From DATBAX01 sp963723765 (GTDB taxonomy: Bacteria; Acidobacteriota; Terriglobia; Terriglobales; Acidobacteriaceae): a stretch of DNA of 64,000 bases. Positions 8,496 to 17,700 of this stretch are shown here, piece by piece. Made by a program: the position numbers and the translations under genes. Position 1 is the stretch's first letter. Each line of letters starts with the position of its first letter. The stretch lies in NCBI GenBank assembly GCA_963723765.1, contig CAVRSD010000004.1, positions 124,001 to 188,000 of the forward strand, read 5' to 3'. Below the pieces are notes generated by a model, which was given only the letters and a program-made list of their open reading frames with translations, searched no databases and was not told where the DNA came from.

Positions 8496-9915
8496 TCGCC
8501 TATTCAAAATGTCGCTGCCGATCTCTGCAGGCTTCGGAGTTTTGTTCGTCGCCTATTTAGTGATTTTCCGGCCAGACTATCTTCTCAGCGCCGAGAATTT
8601 AGGAATGCTGATCTTCCTGCAGGTGGTGGCGGTGGTTCTCTGGAAATTTCAGGAGAGATTTTTCCCTTTTCTGATACTCATTTTTGTGGCCGCAGCCACG
8701 ACTGTACCTTTCCAATCCGCATGGGTTTCGGGGCGCTGGTTCATCCTCGGAGTAGGCGCGCTTGCGGGTTGTCTCATCGGTCTTAAGAATCGCCCGCATT
8801 CCATCGGTACCTTTCAAATTGTGGCGCTCTGCTGCGTGCTGGCAGCACTGTTTTCTGTCAATGCGCCTGCGTATTCGAGCCAGGCATTTCTCAAGGCGCT
8901 GAGCTTACTACTTCTTTTTGTTTACGGATCATTTGGGGCCCGTCTGGCCGTTGCCGCTCGTATGGAGCAGTTTCAGGCAGGATTGCTTATTGGATGCGAA
9001 CTGTTGATTTACTTAATTGCCGGCATGTACCTCATCTTGCGACTTGAATTCCTGGGCAATCCGAATTCATTAGGTGCTGTGATGGGCGTGGTTGCCATGC
9101 CCCTAATGTTGTGGGGGATCATTGTTAGCGACCGCATTCTAGTGCGTAGGCGGAGAGTTTTTGCGTTCCTGTTGGCCTTGTTTTTGTTGCTCAGCAGTTA
9201 TTCCCGTGCCAGCATCGCGGCAGCCGGCATTTCTTGTGTCCTGCTATGTCTGGTTTTGCGTCGCTACAAGTTGCTGGTGAAGGGTGGTGTGATCGCTGTA
9301 TTAGCGGCAATATTGGTTGTCGCGATCGCGCCTCCGCAAGAAGAGCCCTCCGACTCGGTTACAACGGCTTTTCTTTATAAGGGACATCAAGGCACAGGCT
9401 TTATGGACTCCCGAAAGTCGGTATGGCAAGAAACATTAGTCACGATTCAGGAACATCCCTGGTTAGGAACCGGGTTTGGAACGATTAGTTCGAGCTTCGA
9501 TACGGGAGAGATCGCGGGCACGTTTGCTTCCAGCAGCAAGATCACGCGAGAACATGGCAACAGCTATCTGGCTATTATCGCGGGGGTCGGATTATTGGGG
9601 GTGGCTCCATTCTTAACGCTTGTTCTCTTGGTCGGAACTTACGCCGCCAGAACGCTCATATGGACTCGGAAAGGTCACAATCTGTCCTCTCTTGCACTCC
9701 CGATTGCCGTTGTGATGGTCGCTGGTTTAATCCATGCTGGCTTTGAGGATTGGCTCTTCGCAGTCGGCAACTATCTCTGCGTTTTTTTCTGGAGTCTCGC
9801 CTTTATATTGGTGGACCTTCTCCCCGCCAGTGAACCAACCCGGGCATACTCGATCGCACGCGCCGGGTCCCCGTCTCGTGTGGACGGACTAGGTACAATT
9901 TTGTCTGCCCGATGA
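8488..9915 (+). CDS. O-antigen ligase/polymerase-like membrane protein (Wzy_C/WaaL type)
   Basis: About 475 residues with roughly 11-12 hydrophobic segments, matching the O-antigen ligase/polymerase family that joins undecaprenyl-linked repeats or attaches the chain to an acceptor at the periplasmic face. Diagnostic parts are SSYSRASIAAAG in a membrane segment, the large periplasmic loop with EHPWLGTGFGTISSSF, and EHGNSYLAIIAGVGLLG with the conserved His. I take GTG 8488, which overlaps the preceding gene by eight bases; ATG 8509 is an alternative that loses seven residues. The stop overlaps the next gene by ATGA. Whether it acts as polymerase or ligase cannot be decided from sequence. Confidence 0.82.
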   Translation: MNSRLFKMSLPISAGFGVLFVAYLVIFRPDYLLSAENLGMLIFLQVVAVVLWKFQERFFPFLILIFVAAATTVPFQSAWVSGRWFILGVGALAGCLIGLKNRPHSIGTFQIVALCCVLAALFSVNAPAYSSQAFLKALSLLLLFVYGSFGARLAVAARMEQFQAGLLIGCELLIYLIAGMYLILRLEFLGNPNSLGAVMGVVAMPLMLWGIIVSDRILVRRRRVFAFLLALFLLLSSYSRASIAAAGISCVLLCLVLRRYKLLVKGGVIAVLAAILVVAIAPPQEEPSDSVTTAFLYKGHQGTGFMDSRKSVWQETLVTIQEHPWLGTGFGTISSSFDTGEIAGTFASSSKITREHGNSYLAIIAGVGLLGVAPFLTLVLLVGTYAARTLIWTRKGHNLSSLALPIAVVMVAGLIHAGFEDWLFAVGNYLCVFFWSLAFILVDLLPASEPTRAYSIARAGSPSRVDGLGTILSAR

Positions 9916-11078
9916 TCCATCTTTTCCTCAACGGGCTGGCGGCGAGTGCCGGCGGAGGCCTGACTTATCTGCGAAACGTATTGCCCCGGTTGTCGGCCAG
10001 AAAAGACACTCATACCACCGTCGTACTGAGCCCACAATTGCGGCATGAATTACAAAGCCTGCCAAACGTTTCCTTTTTGGAAATCCCCATGCCGGGCGGT
10101 TCCGCCCGGCGGTTCTGGCATGAGCAGGCGGTTCTTCCGCGGTTGATTCGGGAGAGTGGAGCGGATGCGTTGGTTTCTGCTGGAAATTTCGCTCTCCGGA
10201 AATCGCCGGTGCCCCAGATATTGCTGTCACGCAATTCGCTCTACCTGTCCGACGACTTCTTTCGTGATCTTCTGGGCCGACAGGACTATCGGCTCTGGTT
10301 GGATACGCATATCAAGGGCATCCTCGCTAAACGATCCGTCGAGTGGGCAGATTGCACAGTAGCGCCAAGCCGGGCATTTGCGGAAGAGTTGGAGCATTGG
10401 ACTGGGAAGGAGGTGACCTGCATCTATCATGGTTTTGATCACGACACCTTCTTCGGGGATGAATCGAGGTTAGCCTCAGAACTTGAGCAGAAACTCGATG
10501 TTGACGAGGGAACATTGCGCCTGTTGTTCGTGAGCCATTACAACTACTATCGGAATTTCGAGACTCTGTTTCGTGCTGTGCCGCTGATCCGCGACAGTTT
10601 GGGTGGGCGAAAGGTCAAGATATTCCTTACCTGCACTCTGCGTTCTGAGGACAATCCAGGTTCCTATCGTGTTGAAAGAGCGTTTGCTCTCATCAAGCAG
10701 CTTGGCATTCCTGAAAATGTGGTCGAACTCGGAACTGTGCCCTACCCACAATTACATCGTGTGTATCGGGCTTGTGACATTTATGTTACTCCGGCCTATG
10801 CCGAGACTTTTGCCCATCCTCTAGTAGAAGCGATGGCCAGCGGCTTGCCGGTAGTGGCTTCCGATTTGCCAGTGCATCGTGAGATCTGCAATGCGGCGGC
10901 AGCCTACTTTCCAACGTTTTCTCCCTCTGAGCTGGCAAACAAAATTGTTCAAGTCGCGAACTCAGTTGAGCTCCGACGGGAGATGGCGGAGCTCGGGCGG
11001 CAGAGGTCTTCAGCTTTCTCCTGGACTGAACATGTGGATGAACTGATTAGATTGGCGATGCGGGTCACCGGGAAATGA
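9912..11078 (+). CDS. GT4 glycosyltransferase
   Basis: 388-residue GT-B enzyme. Signature elements are NGLAASAGGGLTYLRNVLP at the N-terminus (a glycine-rich acceptor loop), SRNSLYLSDD, RLLFVSHYNYYRNFE at the start of the donor domain, and AYAETFAHPLVEAMASGLP at the donor-binding site. This subtype resembles mannosyl/rhamnosyl GT4 enzymes that act in O-antigen assembly. ATG 9912 overlaps the upstream stop. Its 3' end overlaps the convergent membrane-protein gene by 14 bases. It probably closes the first polysaccharide operon on this strand. Confidence 0.85.
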   Translation: MIHLFLNGLAASAGGGLTYLRNVLPRLSARKDTHTTVVLSPQLRHELQSLPNVSFLEIPMPGGSARRFWHEQAVLPRLIRESGADALVSAGNFALRKSPVPQILLSRNSLYLSDDFFRDLLGRQDYRLWLDTHIKGILAKRSVEWADCTVAPSRAFAEELEHWTGKEVTCIYHGFDHDTFFGDESRLASELEQKLDVDEGTLRLLFVSHYNYYRNFETLFRAVPLIRDSLGGRKVKIFLTCTLRSEDNPGSYRVERAFALIKQLGIPENVVELGTVPYPQLHRVYRACDIYVTPAYAETFAHPLVEAMASGLPVVASDLPVHREICNAAAAYFPTFSPSELANKIVQVANSVELRREMAELGRQRSSAFSWTEHVDELIRLAMRVTGK

Positions 11079-12120
11079 GATGAATAACATTCACCAGGCC
11101 AATAGCCGAGAAGGCAGCGAGTACGGGTGTGACAAGACTTAGAAACCAAAGCAGGTAGCGCGATTTGGGTATCCAAGGCAGCAAAGCAAGAACGACAAAG
11201 GGAACAATCGGTATGGCGAAGCGAGGGAATGTTCCACGCGCCCAATAAGGAAGGTTGTAAGAACAAATCGCCAACAAATAACCTGCCGCAAAGAGTATTT
11301 CCACGGGATGAGATTTCCAGTACTCCCGGAGGCTTGATCGCATCAGCATCGCAAAGGCTCCGGCGAGCGTAAAACAAATCCAGCCGAACGTAAAAATCAG
11401 ATTGGTCAACGGCGCTGGATACATGAATGTGCCCTTGATGATTGCATAGAACGGTATCCCGAACAGCGCAGGTCCGGTCTGGTTGGGCTGTTGATAACTG
11501 TGTACGGTTGCCCATGGGTCCCCAAATTGCACCCATAAAGGCCATGCATAGGCGACTCCGACTGCCAGCCCAATCACGACGGCAACCGCGAATTTCTTAT
11601 ATTCACGTTTCCACAGCAATGTGATTCCGATGCCTACCAGCGCCACGAACCCGAGCGGGCGCACTACTGTACTCAAAGAAGCCAAAGTGGCCGCCCAAAA
11701 CCACCTGTTTTGCCTCGCCATGAGGAATGCCCCAAAAAGCAACGCCACAAATAAAGGTTCAGACCCCCCAAGAAACGAACGCTGCAACCAGTCAAAGTTA
11801 AGTAACGAGAAAAATCCTGCAACCCAGGCGCCCCAAAGCCGGTAAGCAAGGATGGCGCCAACGAAATATGAGAGGAACGAAATCAGGAGCAGAGCGGTGC
11901 GGTCTGAAACTCGTGTCAGGGTTGAGATGGCAGCCATCAAATACGGCAGCCCCCAGAACTGTTTCACCGTGAGTCCATGGAAATTCCAATGCCGTATGGC
12001 GGATGCCACTGACATGTATGCCGAGCTATCAGCAAAGTTGTCGACCGCTCCAAAGTAGCCTTTAAATAAGCAGATTACGATTACGAAGACCAGGCAAGCC
12101 ACGCCCGCCATGGCCAGCAC
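11065..12120 (-). CDS. Multi-spanning membrane protein, GT-C (PMT/ArnT-like) glycosyltransferase candidate
   Basis: 351-residue integral membrane protein with about nine predicted membrane segments. The first periplasmic loop holds NFADSSAYMSVA, with an Asp near residue 31 where GT-C glycosyltransferases (ArnT, PMT, GT87) keep their catalytic acidic residue, and a later loop holds WVQFGDPWATVHSYQQ. This arrangement suggests transfer of a sugar from a lipid-phosphate donor at the periplasmic face. The start is GTG 12120; an ATG three codons later is possible. It is a lone minus-strand gene inside a plus-strand cluster, and the next plus gene is a GT2 enzyme with membrane tail of the type that makes such lipid-phosphate donors. 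The exact family was not recognised. Confidence 0.6.
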   Translation of the reverse strand: MLAMAGVACLVFVIVICLFKGYFGAVDNFADSSAYMSVASAIRHWNFHGLTVKQFWGLPYLMAAISTLTRVSDRTALLLISFLSYFVGAILAYRLWGAWVAGFFSLLNFDWLQRSFLGGSEPLFVALLFGAFLMARQNRWFWAATLASLSTVVRPLGFVALVGIGITLLWKREYKKFAVAVVIGLAVGVAYAWPLWVQFGDPWATVHSYQQPNQTGPALFGIPFYAIIKGTFMYPAPLTNLIFTFGWICFTLAGAFAMLMRSSLREYWKSHPVEILFAAGYLLAICSYNLPYWARGTFPRFAIPIVPFVVLALLPWIPKSRYLLWFLSLVTPVLAAFSAIGLVNVIHLISR

Positions 12121-12415
12121 CTCGCGTTGCGACGGTTTCTGGCTGGAGATCGCAGAAGACCGAATTGGTGCGACTTGTGTCAGGAGCGCTCCACGGTCAT
12201 CCCCAAGTGTGTGCGGCTAGTATGCACTGGCGAGATCATGTTGACCAGACGTGGAGGAACAGACCGAATCTGAATTGGCACATAGGATAACCTTCCGCTT
12301 CGGGCATGGTCGGAATTCTTTTCAGGTATCTGCGGAAAGTCTTGGCGATCCCGTCCATGCGTGATATGAAGACTTGGACAACAAATCTTTCTTACCAGTA
12401 GCGGGAAAATAGCTT
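12121..12415. promoter_or_regulatory. Divergent intergenic region (295 bp)
   Basis: No gene is seen here. It separates the minus-strand membrane protein from the plus-strand GT2 gene and so must carry promoters for both directions. I could not pick out a convincing -35/-10 pair, an RNA gene or an inverted repeat. The minus-strand frame stays open for about 30 codons upstream of the chosen GTG but offers no ATG, GTG or TTG. Confidence 0.4.
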
Positions 12416-13628
12416 ATGAGGTTGGCGGTGGTATCAGAATCAAGAACGGAATCGCAAGATCTGACCGCTCGGGGAGCTGAGACGATAGAGCTCTCGGTGG
12501 TGATGCCGTGTTTGAACGAAGCGGAAACGCTGGAGACCTGCATCCTGAAAATCCAGAAGGCGTTTCACGAAAGCGGTGTGTTTGGCGAAATCGTCGTGGC
12601 CGACAATGGCAGCACCGACGGCTCGCCTGAAATCGCCATCCGGCTGGGTGCGAGGGTCGTCAATGTCAAGGACCCCGGCTACGGGAACGCCCTCATGGGA
12701 GGCATTGCGGCCGCGTCTGGCAAATACATCATCATGGGCGACGCCGACGCCAGCTACGATTTCGCTCACATTCCCCGCTTCCTGATGCAACTACGGGCGG
12801 GTGCTGATCTGGTGATGGGAAATCGCTTTAAGGGTGGAATTCAACCAAATGCCATGCCACCGCTTCACAAATATCTGGGCAACCCTCTACTCACCAAGAT
12901 CGGGCGCCTCTTTTTTGGCGGGACTTGTGGACGACTTTTATTGCGGCCTCCGAGGTTTTACGAAAGAAGCGTATCAGGGCATGGATTTGCGGACGACAGG
13001 AATGGAGTTCGCAACCGAGATGGTCGTAAAGGCAACTCTCCTGCGAATGAAAGTCACTGAAGTTCCGACCACTCTCTCGCCGGACGGACGCACGCGTCCA
13101 CCCCATCTTCGGACTTGGCGAGACGGCTGGAGAACTCTGCGTTTTTTCCTCCTCTATAGTCCGCGGTGGTTGTTTTTGTATCCGGGTCTGGCTCTGATGC
13201 TGGCCGGTCTCGGAGTTGGTTTGTGGCTGCTGCCCGGCCCTAGAAAAGTCGGCAGCGTAATATTCGATGTCCACACTCTCCTGTACGCTGCGATTGCAGT
13301 CTTGCTGGGCTTCCAGGCAATTGCATTTGCAGTTTTCACCAAGTTTTTCGCCATTTCTGAAGGGCTGCATCCTCCGGACCCGATGTTGGATCGGCTGTTT
13401 CGCTACATCAATCTCGAACTGGGCCTATTGGTGGGAACGATCCTCGCGATTACCGGATTCGGAGTTTCGGTTTACGCTGTAAGGGTGTGGAGCGTACACA
13501 ATTTCGGCCCGCTCGACATGTCTCACACTCTTCGCCTTGTGATTCCAGCTGCCCTATCTCTGACGCTGGGCGTGCAAACGATTTTCTCCAGTTTCTTTCT
13601 GAGTGTGTTGGGAATGCGCCGCCGATGA
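12416..13628 (+). CDS. GT2 glycosyltransferase with C-terminal membrane domain (polyprenyl-phosphate sugar synthase type), frameshifted
   Basis: GT2 (GT-A fold) enzyme with LSVVMPCLNEAETLETC at residues 26-42, VVADNGSTDGSPEIA, and the metal-binding GDADASYDF, followed by the RFKGGI region typical of dolichyl/undecaprenyl-phosphate sugar synthases. The first frame ends at 13060. The true continuation is one base over: VDDFYCGLRGFTKEAYQGMD, then four C-terminal membrane segments. Dropping one T of the ACTT at 12923-12926 gives RLFFGGTVDDFYCGLRGF and a single 403-residue protein. Such enzymes make a lipid-linked sugar that GT-C enzymes use outside; the flanking minus-strand membrane proteins are candidate partners. 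The stop overlaps the following methyltransferase start (ATGA). Confidence 0.8.
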
Positions 13629-14320
13629 GTAGCGCTCCGGAATTTGACCAGCACGCGGATACTTACGATACTGAACTAAATCAGGGATTATCCGTAAGCG
13701 GGGAAGATAAAGAATATTTTGCCAAGGGAAGGGTCCAGTGGTTACAGCAGTGCCTTGAACGATTACACCAACAGCCCAGCTCCGCCATTGATTATGGTTG
13801 TGGAATTGGCGATACAACAGCTCTACTTCGCGATACCTTCCACCTCACCTCTGTTTTAGGCCTAGATGTGTCGGTACGCTCTTTAGATCTAGCGCGGCTC
13901 AAGCACGCCGGCAAAGAGTGCAGTTTCGCCAGCTTCGAGAAATACATTCCTGAGGCAACCGCGGACCTCGTTTATTGCAACGGTGTTTTCCATCACATTC
14001 CACTCGAGATGAGAACTTCTGCCGTGGACTATGTTTTTCGCTGCCTTCGTCCTGGAGGAATATTTGCGCTATGGGAAAACAATCCCTGGAATCCTGGGAC
14101 GCGATACGTAATGTCGCGAATTCCGTTTGATCGCGATGCTGTAACAATCGCGCCTCCGCAAGCTGTGGAACTGCTTCAAGCGAGCGGATTTCAAATTGTC
14201 GGGGTAAATTATTTGTTTTTATTCCCCCGGTTTCTCAAGTCGCTGCGGTTTCTGGAACCGTATGTCAGCCGTGTTCCCATGGGTGCTCAATATCAGGTTT
14301 TGTGCAGAAAACCCGGTTAA
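13625..14320 (+). CDS. Class I SAM-dependent methyltransferase
   Basis: 231-residue Rossmann-fold methyltransferase. Motif I is IDYGCGIGDTTALL (about residues 59-72), the acidic residue closing strand beta2 lies in VLGLDVSV, and motif IV-like DLVYCNGVFHHIP is followed by CLRPGGIFALWENNPWNPGT, which fits small-molecule or sugar methyltransferases. No signal peptide is present. ATG 13625 overlaps the stop of the GT2 gene. It ends with a four-base overlap of stop codons with the convergent membrane-protein gene. A role in methylating a glycan or lipid-linked precursor is inferred from the neighbours only. Confidence 0.8.
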   Translation: MSSAPEFDQHADTYDTELNQGLSVSGEDKEYFAKGRVQWLQQCLERLHQQPSSAIDYGCGIGDTTALLRDTFHLTSVLGLDVSVRSLDLARLKHAGKECSFASFEKYIPEATADLVYCNGVFHHIPLEMRTSAVDYVFRCLRPGGIFALWENNPWNPGTRYVMSRIPFDRDAVTIAPPQAVELLQASGFQIVGVNYLFLFPRFLKSLRFLEPYVSRVPMGAQYQVLCRKPG

Positions 14321-15651
14321 GACGCCTTATTCGTCTCGGAACGACTAAGTGAAACCGCATAAAGTAAAAGGAGTGACAGCAGCAGGAGGGCCCATATTTC
14401 ATGGGGCATCACTAGTGTGTTCCACCACCATGCGCTTGCTATTGAAGCCGGAATTCTGCCATCCTCCGCGAATGTTTGCAGCAAAACCGCACCAGGGATG
14501 GCAAACGGCAGCATGAACAAGAGGCACAGCCACTCCAGTTTTCCAAAGCGTGCTTTCGATAACACCCAGCAAAGCGGGAACACCAGCAGGGTCGCGTCGT
14601 AGTTTCTATGGTAGGTGGGAAGCAAGCTCAGAACGACCATGCTGCTAAGGAGCAGCAATTCAGGGATCCGCGATTGCCGCCTGAATCCCAACCAAATCCA
14701 ACTCCCAACGAGAGCTGAACCCGTCAGCAACGCGCCAGCCTCCGCTGCAGTGGTACCACCCAGCAAGATATAAAAAAGTACCTGGAGATTAATGAGCGTG
14801 AATCGAATCGGATCTGTGCCGGTAAAGTCCACTGTCTTGTTGTCCGATGCGAATCCCCTGGCGTTGCTCAGGTAGTCCTGCCACCAGGCCACTCCGCTTA
14901 TTTCGAGGCGTAATATTCCGATCATCAGCACCAATGCCCCAACACTGGCAACCACCAGCACGATGCGCCATCGTTTCCGGAGAAGATAGTAGAGAATGAA
15001 CCAGAGACCAAGTTGAGGCTTAAGACAGGTCGCCACTCCCAGCAGGATTCCTGCGGCTGTTTCTTTCCCCTGATTCGCAGCCCAGACGGCGACGCAGCAG
15101 AGTGCAATCGCAGGGATACTCACATTTGCCACGGCGATTCCGGTATGCAATGGGGCGAGTGCCAGCGTCAGGGCTGCGAATAGGCATTTGTGCAGCCGCG
15201 TAGCCAATCCCCCGAAAGAGGCCAGCGACAAGATAATAGGTAGAACCGAGAACCCTTCTATTAGGGTCCAGACCATATGAGCGATGGACCATGGAAGAGC
15301 CGCGATCGGTGAAACGATGACGAGGGTAGTCAAGGGATAAGGCGAATGAGTTCCGATATTTGCAGTAGTGGGCGAGTCCCCGGTAGCCTGCCGTGCTAGA
15401 GCGGCAAAGTTCTTGGGGCTGTACGGATCAATGCCCCTAATCCAAGCGCGGGACGGGATGTCCACTTGTGTGATGTCGCTCCACTGGGATCCCTCCCTGA
15501 AAAAACGCACCGGCCCTCGCAGCACGTACTCAGCGCTGGCGGCGACCAACAAGATGCTAACCAGGATGACTTTCCAATTGAGTCGGGCAAGCGTTGGCGG
15601 CAAGAGTTCCTCGGATGGTTCGAGCACCAATTCTACCGTCAGACGCACCAT
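14317..15651 (-). CDS. GT87-like (DUF2029) membrane glycosyltransferase
   Basis: 444-residue polytopic protein with about ten membrane segments. It matches the GT87/DUF2029 pattern of polyprenol-phosphate mannosyltransferase-like proteins: an N-terminal segment followed by a loop containing SQWSDITQVDIPSRAW and GIDPYSPKNFAAL, then GTHSPYPLTTLV, ATCLKPQLGLWF in the middle, and LLPTYHRNYDATLLV near residue 360. The acidic residues of the first loop would be the GT-C catalytic site. Transcribed against the surrounding genes; its stop overlaps that of the convergent methyltransferase by four bases. Together with 11065-12120 it gives the locus two candidate lipid-phosphate-sugar-using transferases. 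Confidence 0.7.
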   Translation of the reverse strand: MVRLTVELVLEPSEELLPPTLARLNWKVILVSILLVAASAEYVLRGPVRFFREGSQWSDITQVDIPSRAWIRGIDPYSPKNFAALARQATGDSPTTANIGTHSPYPLTTLVIVSPIAALPWSIAHMVWTLIEGFSVLPIILSLASFGGLATRLHKCLFAALTLALAPLHTGIAVANVSIPAIALCCVAVWAANQGKETAAGILLGVATCLKPQLGLWFILYYLLRKRWRIVLVVASVGALVLMIGILRLEISGVAWWQDYLSNARGFASDNKTVDFTGTDPIRFTLINLQVLFYILLGGTTAAEAGALLTGSALVGSWIWLGFRRQSRIPELLLLSSMVVLSLLPTYHRNYDATLLVFPLCWVLSKARFGKLEWLCLLFMLPFAIPGAVLLQTFAEDGRIPASIASAWWWNTLVMPHEIWALLLLSLLLLYAVSLSRSETNKAS

Positions 15652-15774
15652 TCACAGTCTGGATCTTCTGCTACCATCCTCCCAATCTTTTCAGGGCTTG
15701 GAATTTCGAGAGTTTTTCTTTGGGAAGCTGCTGCGTCGAGGACACACCTAAGAATGATTGGCTGAGAAACCATC

Positions 15775-17700
15775 ATGTGCGGAATTGTTGGCATCCTCGC
15801 GCGCAATACGACTGTTGCCCCTGACCTCCTGGAGCGGGCCACGGCTTCGCTCGCGCACCGCGGGCCCGATGATTCGGGCACCATCATTATTCGAGAGAAC
15901 AGCCCAGCGCCAGTTGAAATTGGCCTGGGCAATCGGCGTCTCGCCATTCTCGATCTTTCTCCGCTGGGTCATCAGCCCATGCAAGACCGCGAAACCGGAA
16001 ACTGGATTGTCTACAACGGCGAAATTTATAACTTCCGCGAGGTTCGCAAGAAACTGGAGAATCTCGGGGCAAGCTTTCAAAGCGATTCCGACACGGAAGT
16101 CTTGCTAAAAGCCTACGGACGTTGGGGGGAAGATTGTCTGCGGGAATTTCGTGGCATGTTCGCGTTCGCCATCTGGGACGCGCAACGGCATCGGCTATTC
16201 CTGGCTCGCGATCCCATGGGGATCAAGCCATTGTATTACGGTTCCTTTGGTCAGCATTTTCTTTTTGCATCAGAAATTAGAACACTGCTAGGGACTGGGC
16301 TCGTTCCGCGACGGCTCGATCCCGCTGGTGTGGCCAATTACCTGGCGTTTGGTTCGCTCTATGACCCGATTTCTTTGATCCAAGGCGTTTCAGTATTGCC
16401 ACCCGGCCATTTTATGGTTTGGGAAAATGGCAACGTGCAGGAGGGTGAGTATTGGGACTTGGTTACCCAGAGCAGTAAAGCAGCGGTCGAGGCAAGTATC
16501 GGCTGTAGCCCGATGGAACGCAGCAAGCTTGCAGATGACCTCTCTGCCACTATCGATGAATCGGTCCGCATGCAGACGGTCAGCGATGTTCCGGTCGGAG
16601 TGTTTCTTTCCGGCGGCATCGACTCCAGCAGCCTGGTCGGCCTGCTGCGCCGAAGTGGATTGCAGCTCAGTACATTCTCCATCGTTTTTCGAGAAGCGGA
16701 TTACAGTGAAGCCGAATATTCGCGCCTGGTCGCTAACAAATTCGGCACCGACCACCACGAGATTCTTTGTTCCCAGCACGACGCGCTCGAGGCCGTGCCC
16801 AAAGCGATCGAAGCCATGGACCAACCCACCATTGATGGTCTCAACACATACTTCGTTTCGCGACAGACACGCGCAGCAGGAATTAAGGTTGCACTCTCTG
16901 GCCTGGGTGGCGACGAAATGTTCGCAGGATACTCGAACTTTCAGACAGTTCCCCGCATGGAACGCTTCGGTGGCTATTGGAGGCGACTGCCGAATGTTAT
17001 TAAGGGACCTCTGGCCGATGCTTACGCACTACTCTCGCCTAATACCGACCAAAGTCGGAAGCTCGTTGCGCTGGCACGAACGAATAGTCGCATACTTCAT
17101 CCCTACTTCCTGGCACGTATGCTGTTCACTCCTGAACAGAGTGATTCGCTCTTGGCTGCTTACGATGCCGTGACAGCGGAACGATCGCAAGAATCCTTGC
17201 GAGAGAACCTCAATCGTGCTCGCGATCTCGATCCAGTTAATCGTGTCTCCTATCTTGAGGCACGCTGTTACATGCTCAATACGCTGTTAAGAGATTCTGA
17301 CGTGATGAGTATGGCTCACGGACTCGAAGTACGAGTTCCATTGATCGATCATCATCTGGCTGAAAAGCTGTTTGCCCTTCCGGGCGACTGGAAACTGGAT
17401 GCCCATACGCCGAAACCGCTGCTGGTAGCCGCGCTTCGCGGGGAGTTGCCACATGAAATTGTTCACCGTCGTAAGCGCGGATTCACCCTTCCTTTCGAAC
17501 ACTGGTTGCGCGATGAATTGCATACCGGCGTGGAGACGACTCTGCAGAACATTGCCGACGGCCCCCTGGCCTCGGTGCTGAATGCTCAGGCTGTATGGGA
17601 AGTCTGGCAGAATTTCCAGAAGGGGCATACGTCCTGGTCTCGTCCCTGGGCGCTCTATGTTCTGCAGCGTTGGTGCGAACTGCATTCAGTCACTGTTTAG
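15775..17700 (+). CDS. Asparagine synthase (glutamine-hydrolysing)-type amidotransferase
   Basis: 641-residue class II glutamine amidotransferase of the AsnB family. Cys2 (MCGIVGIL) is the N-terminal nucleophile of the glutaminase domain (residues 1-210), with HRGPDDSG and YNGEIYNF further on. The synthetase domain has the ATP pyrophosphatase loop SGGIDSS at 279-285 and ALSGLGGDEMFAGY near 376. In exopolysaccharide loci such enzymes are thought to amidate uronic acids or other sugar carboxyls rather than make asparagine; that role is inferred from context. It converges on the following minus-strand methyltransferase with overlapping stops (TTAG at 17697-17700). A second paralogue lies at 19544. 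Confidence 0.9.
   Translation: MCGIVGILARNTTVAPDLLERATASLAHRGPDDSGTIIIRENSPAPVEIGLGNRRLAILDLSPLGHQPMQDRETGNWIVYNGEIYNFREVRKKLENLGASFQSDSDTEVLLKAYGRWGEDCLREFRGMFAFAIWDAQRHRLFLARDPMGIKPLYYGSFGQHFLFASEIRTLLGTGLVPRRLDPAGVANYLAFGSLYDPISLIQGVSVLPPGHFMVWENGNVQEGEYWDLVTQSSKAAVEASIGCSPMERSKLADDLSATIDESVRMQTVSDVPVGVFLSGGIDSSSLVGLLRRSGLQLSTFSIVFREADYSEAEYSRLVANKFGTDHHEILCSQHDALEAVPKAIEAMDQPTIDGLNTYFVSRQTRAAGIKVALSGLGGDEMFAGYSNFQTVPRMERFGGYWRRLPNVIKGPLADAYALLSPNTDQSRKLVALARTNSRILHPYFLARMLFTPEQSDSLLAAYDAVTAERSQESLRENLNRARDLDPVNRVSYLEARCYMLNTLLRDSDVMSMAHGLEVRVPLIDHHLAEKLFALPGDWKLDAHTPKPLLVAALRGELPHEIVHRRKRGFTLPFEHWLRDELHTGVETTLQNIADGPLASVLNAQAVWEVWQNFQKGHTSWSRPWALYVLQRWCELHSVTV

Noticed and set aside
11065..11545. 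Second minus-strand frame at 10949-11545 overlapping the membrane protein
   Set aside because: Cysteine- and Arg-rich shadow with no hydrophobic segments; the longer frame is the consistent membrane protein.
16427..17173. 248-residue alternative frame inside the first asparagine synthase
   Set aside because: The sense frame has a full ATP pyrophosphatase domain there.
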